Assembly (NCBI GenBank): GCA_019745565.1
Contig: JAIESW010000065.1
Coordinates: forward strand, 40,966-104,965
Direction of reading: 5' to 3'
Source of the DNA: Burkholderiales bacterium
GTDB taxonomy: Bacteria; Pseudomonadota; Gammaproteobacteria; Burkholderiales; Ga0077523
DNA length: 64,000 bases
Positions 63,681-64,000 of the stretch are shown piece after piece. Positions within the stretch are counted from its first letter, which is position 1, and each line of letters starts with the position of its first letter. A model generated the notes under the pieces. The model was not told the DNA's origin. It ran no database searches and saw only the letters and a list, made by a program, of their open reading frames with translations. Made by a program: the position numbers and the translations under genes.

Positions 63681-64000
63681 ATGGAACGCATCGTCGTCCT
63701 GATCTCCGGACGCGGCAGCAATCTCCGGGCACTGCTCGAAGCCGGACTGCCGGTGGTCGGTGTGATCTCCAACCGACCGGATGCCGGCGGGCTTGCGATC
63801 GCGCGATCCCATGGCATCGACACGGCGGTGGTGGATCATCAGCGCTTCTCCGGGCGCGAGATCTTCGATGCGGAACTCGCGAAGATCATCGACGGCTTTC
63901 GTCCCGACCTCGTCGTGCTCGCAGGCTTCATGCGCATCCTGACGGCCGGCTTCGTCGAGCGCTATGCGGGCCGCCTGATCAACATCCATCCGTCGCTACT
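63681..64000 (+). CDS. purN: phosphoribosylglycinamide formyltransferase (partial, 3' end beyond window)
   Basis: The first 106 codons are present: MERIVVLISGRGSNLRALLEAG is the PurN start and LVVLAGFMRILTAGFVERYAGRLINIHPSLL contains the catalytic His region (NIHPS). It begins right after the purM stop, as in the common purMN pair. The window cuts the gene. Confidence 0.95.
   Translation, partial: MERIVVLISGRGSNLRALLEAGLPVVGVISNRPDAGGLAIARSHGIDTAVVDHQRFSGREIFDAELAKIIDGFRPDLVVLAGFMRILTAGFVERYAGRLINIHPSL

Overview
The window is a high-G+C chromosomal segment from an aerobic or facultative phototrophic proteobacterium, most likely a betaproteobacterium. Two observations support this. About 39 kb (14-57 kb) is a nearly complete purple-bacterial photosynthesis gene cluster (PGC) for bacteriochlorophyll a, spirilloxanthin/spheroidene-type carotenoids and a type-2 reaction centre with LH1. 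The right flank (panC, panB, deoxynucleoside kinase, pcnB, HAD phosphatase, hda, divergent purM-purN) is a housekeeping neighbourhood I associate with betaproteobacteria. No tRNA, rRNA, CRISPR array, integrase or insertion sequence was recognised.

Layout. 0.1-10.6 kb: a MalM-like lipoprotein, a bifunctional enoyl-CoA hydratase/3-hydroxyacyl-CoA dehydrogenase, a complete branched-chain amino-acid-type ABC importer (livKHMGF order) and an acyl-CoA ligase. 10.7-15.1 kb: a light-sensing block made of heme oxygenase, a kinase-less bacteriophytochrome, and a PpsR-like triple-PAS protein that has no DNA-binding domain. 15.1-21.2 kb: bchP, pucC, bchG, then the repressor ppsR and its antirepressor aerR. 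21.5-35.6 kb (plus strand): bchFNBHLM-lhaA-puhABC-acsF-puhE. 35.7-37 kb: a PEP-CTERM-like secreted protein and a DUF4440 protein at the convergent junction. 37.1-57.3 kb (mostly minus strand): pufC, a 66-aa ORF, pufM, pufL, pufA, a 74-aa ORF, pufB, bchZYXC, crtF, crtE, divergent crtDC, a 45-aa ORF, crtB, crtI, bchO, bchD, bchI. 57.3-64 kb: housekeeping genes.

How the genes work together. BchIDH inserts Mg2+ and BchM methylates. The only ring-E cyclase present is the O2-dependent AcsF (no bchE). BchLNB, BchXYZ, BchF and BchC make bacteriochlorophyllide, and BchG and BchP attach and reduce the tail. No 8-vinyl reductase (bchJ or bciA) and no crtA was seen. PufLM-PuhA-PufC with PufBA form the RC-LH1; PuhB, PuhC, PuhE, LhaA and PucC assist assembly. 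Perfect TGT-N12-ACA PpsR boxes lie upstream of bchG, aerR, bchC and between crtE and crtD. Those at bchG and bchC overlap a TTGACA -35 element. The bchF promoter has only near-match boxes.

The most unusual items are (i) a strongly translated single-helix 74-aa ORF between pufB and pufA, (ii) a 66-aa ORF coupled at both ends between pufM and pufC, and (iii) a HTH-less PpsR paralogue whose stop codon overlaps the bacteriophytochrome start. All three are candidates for undescribed RC-LH1 subunits or regulators. Coordinates for minus-strand genes include the stop codon at the lower end.
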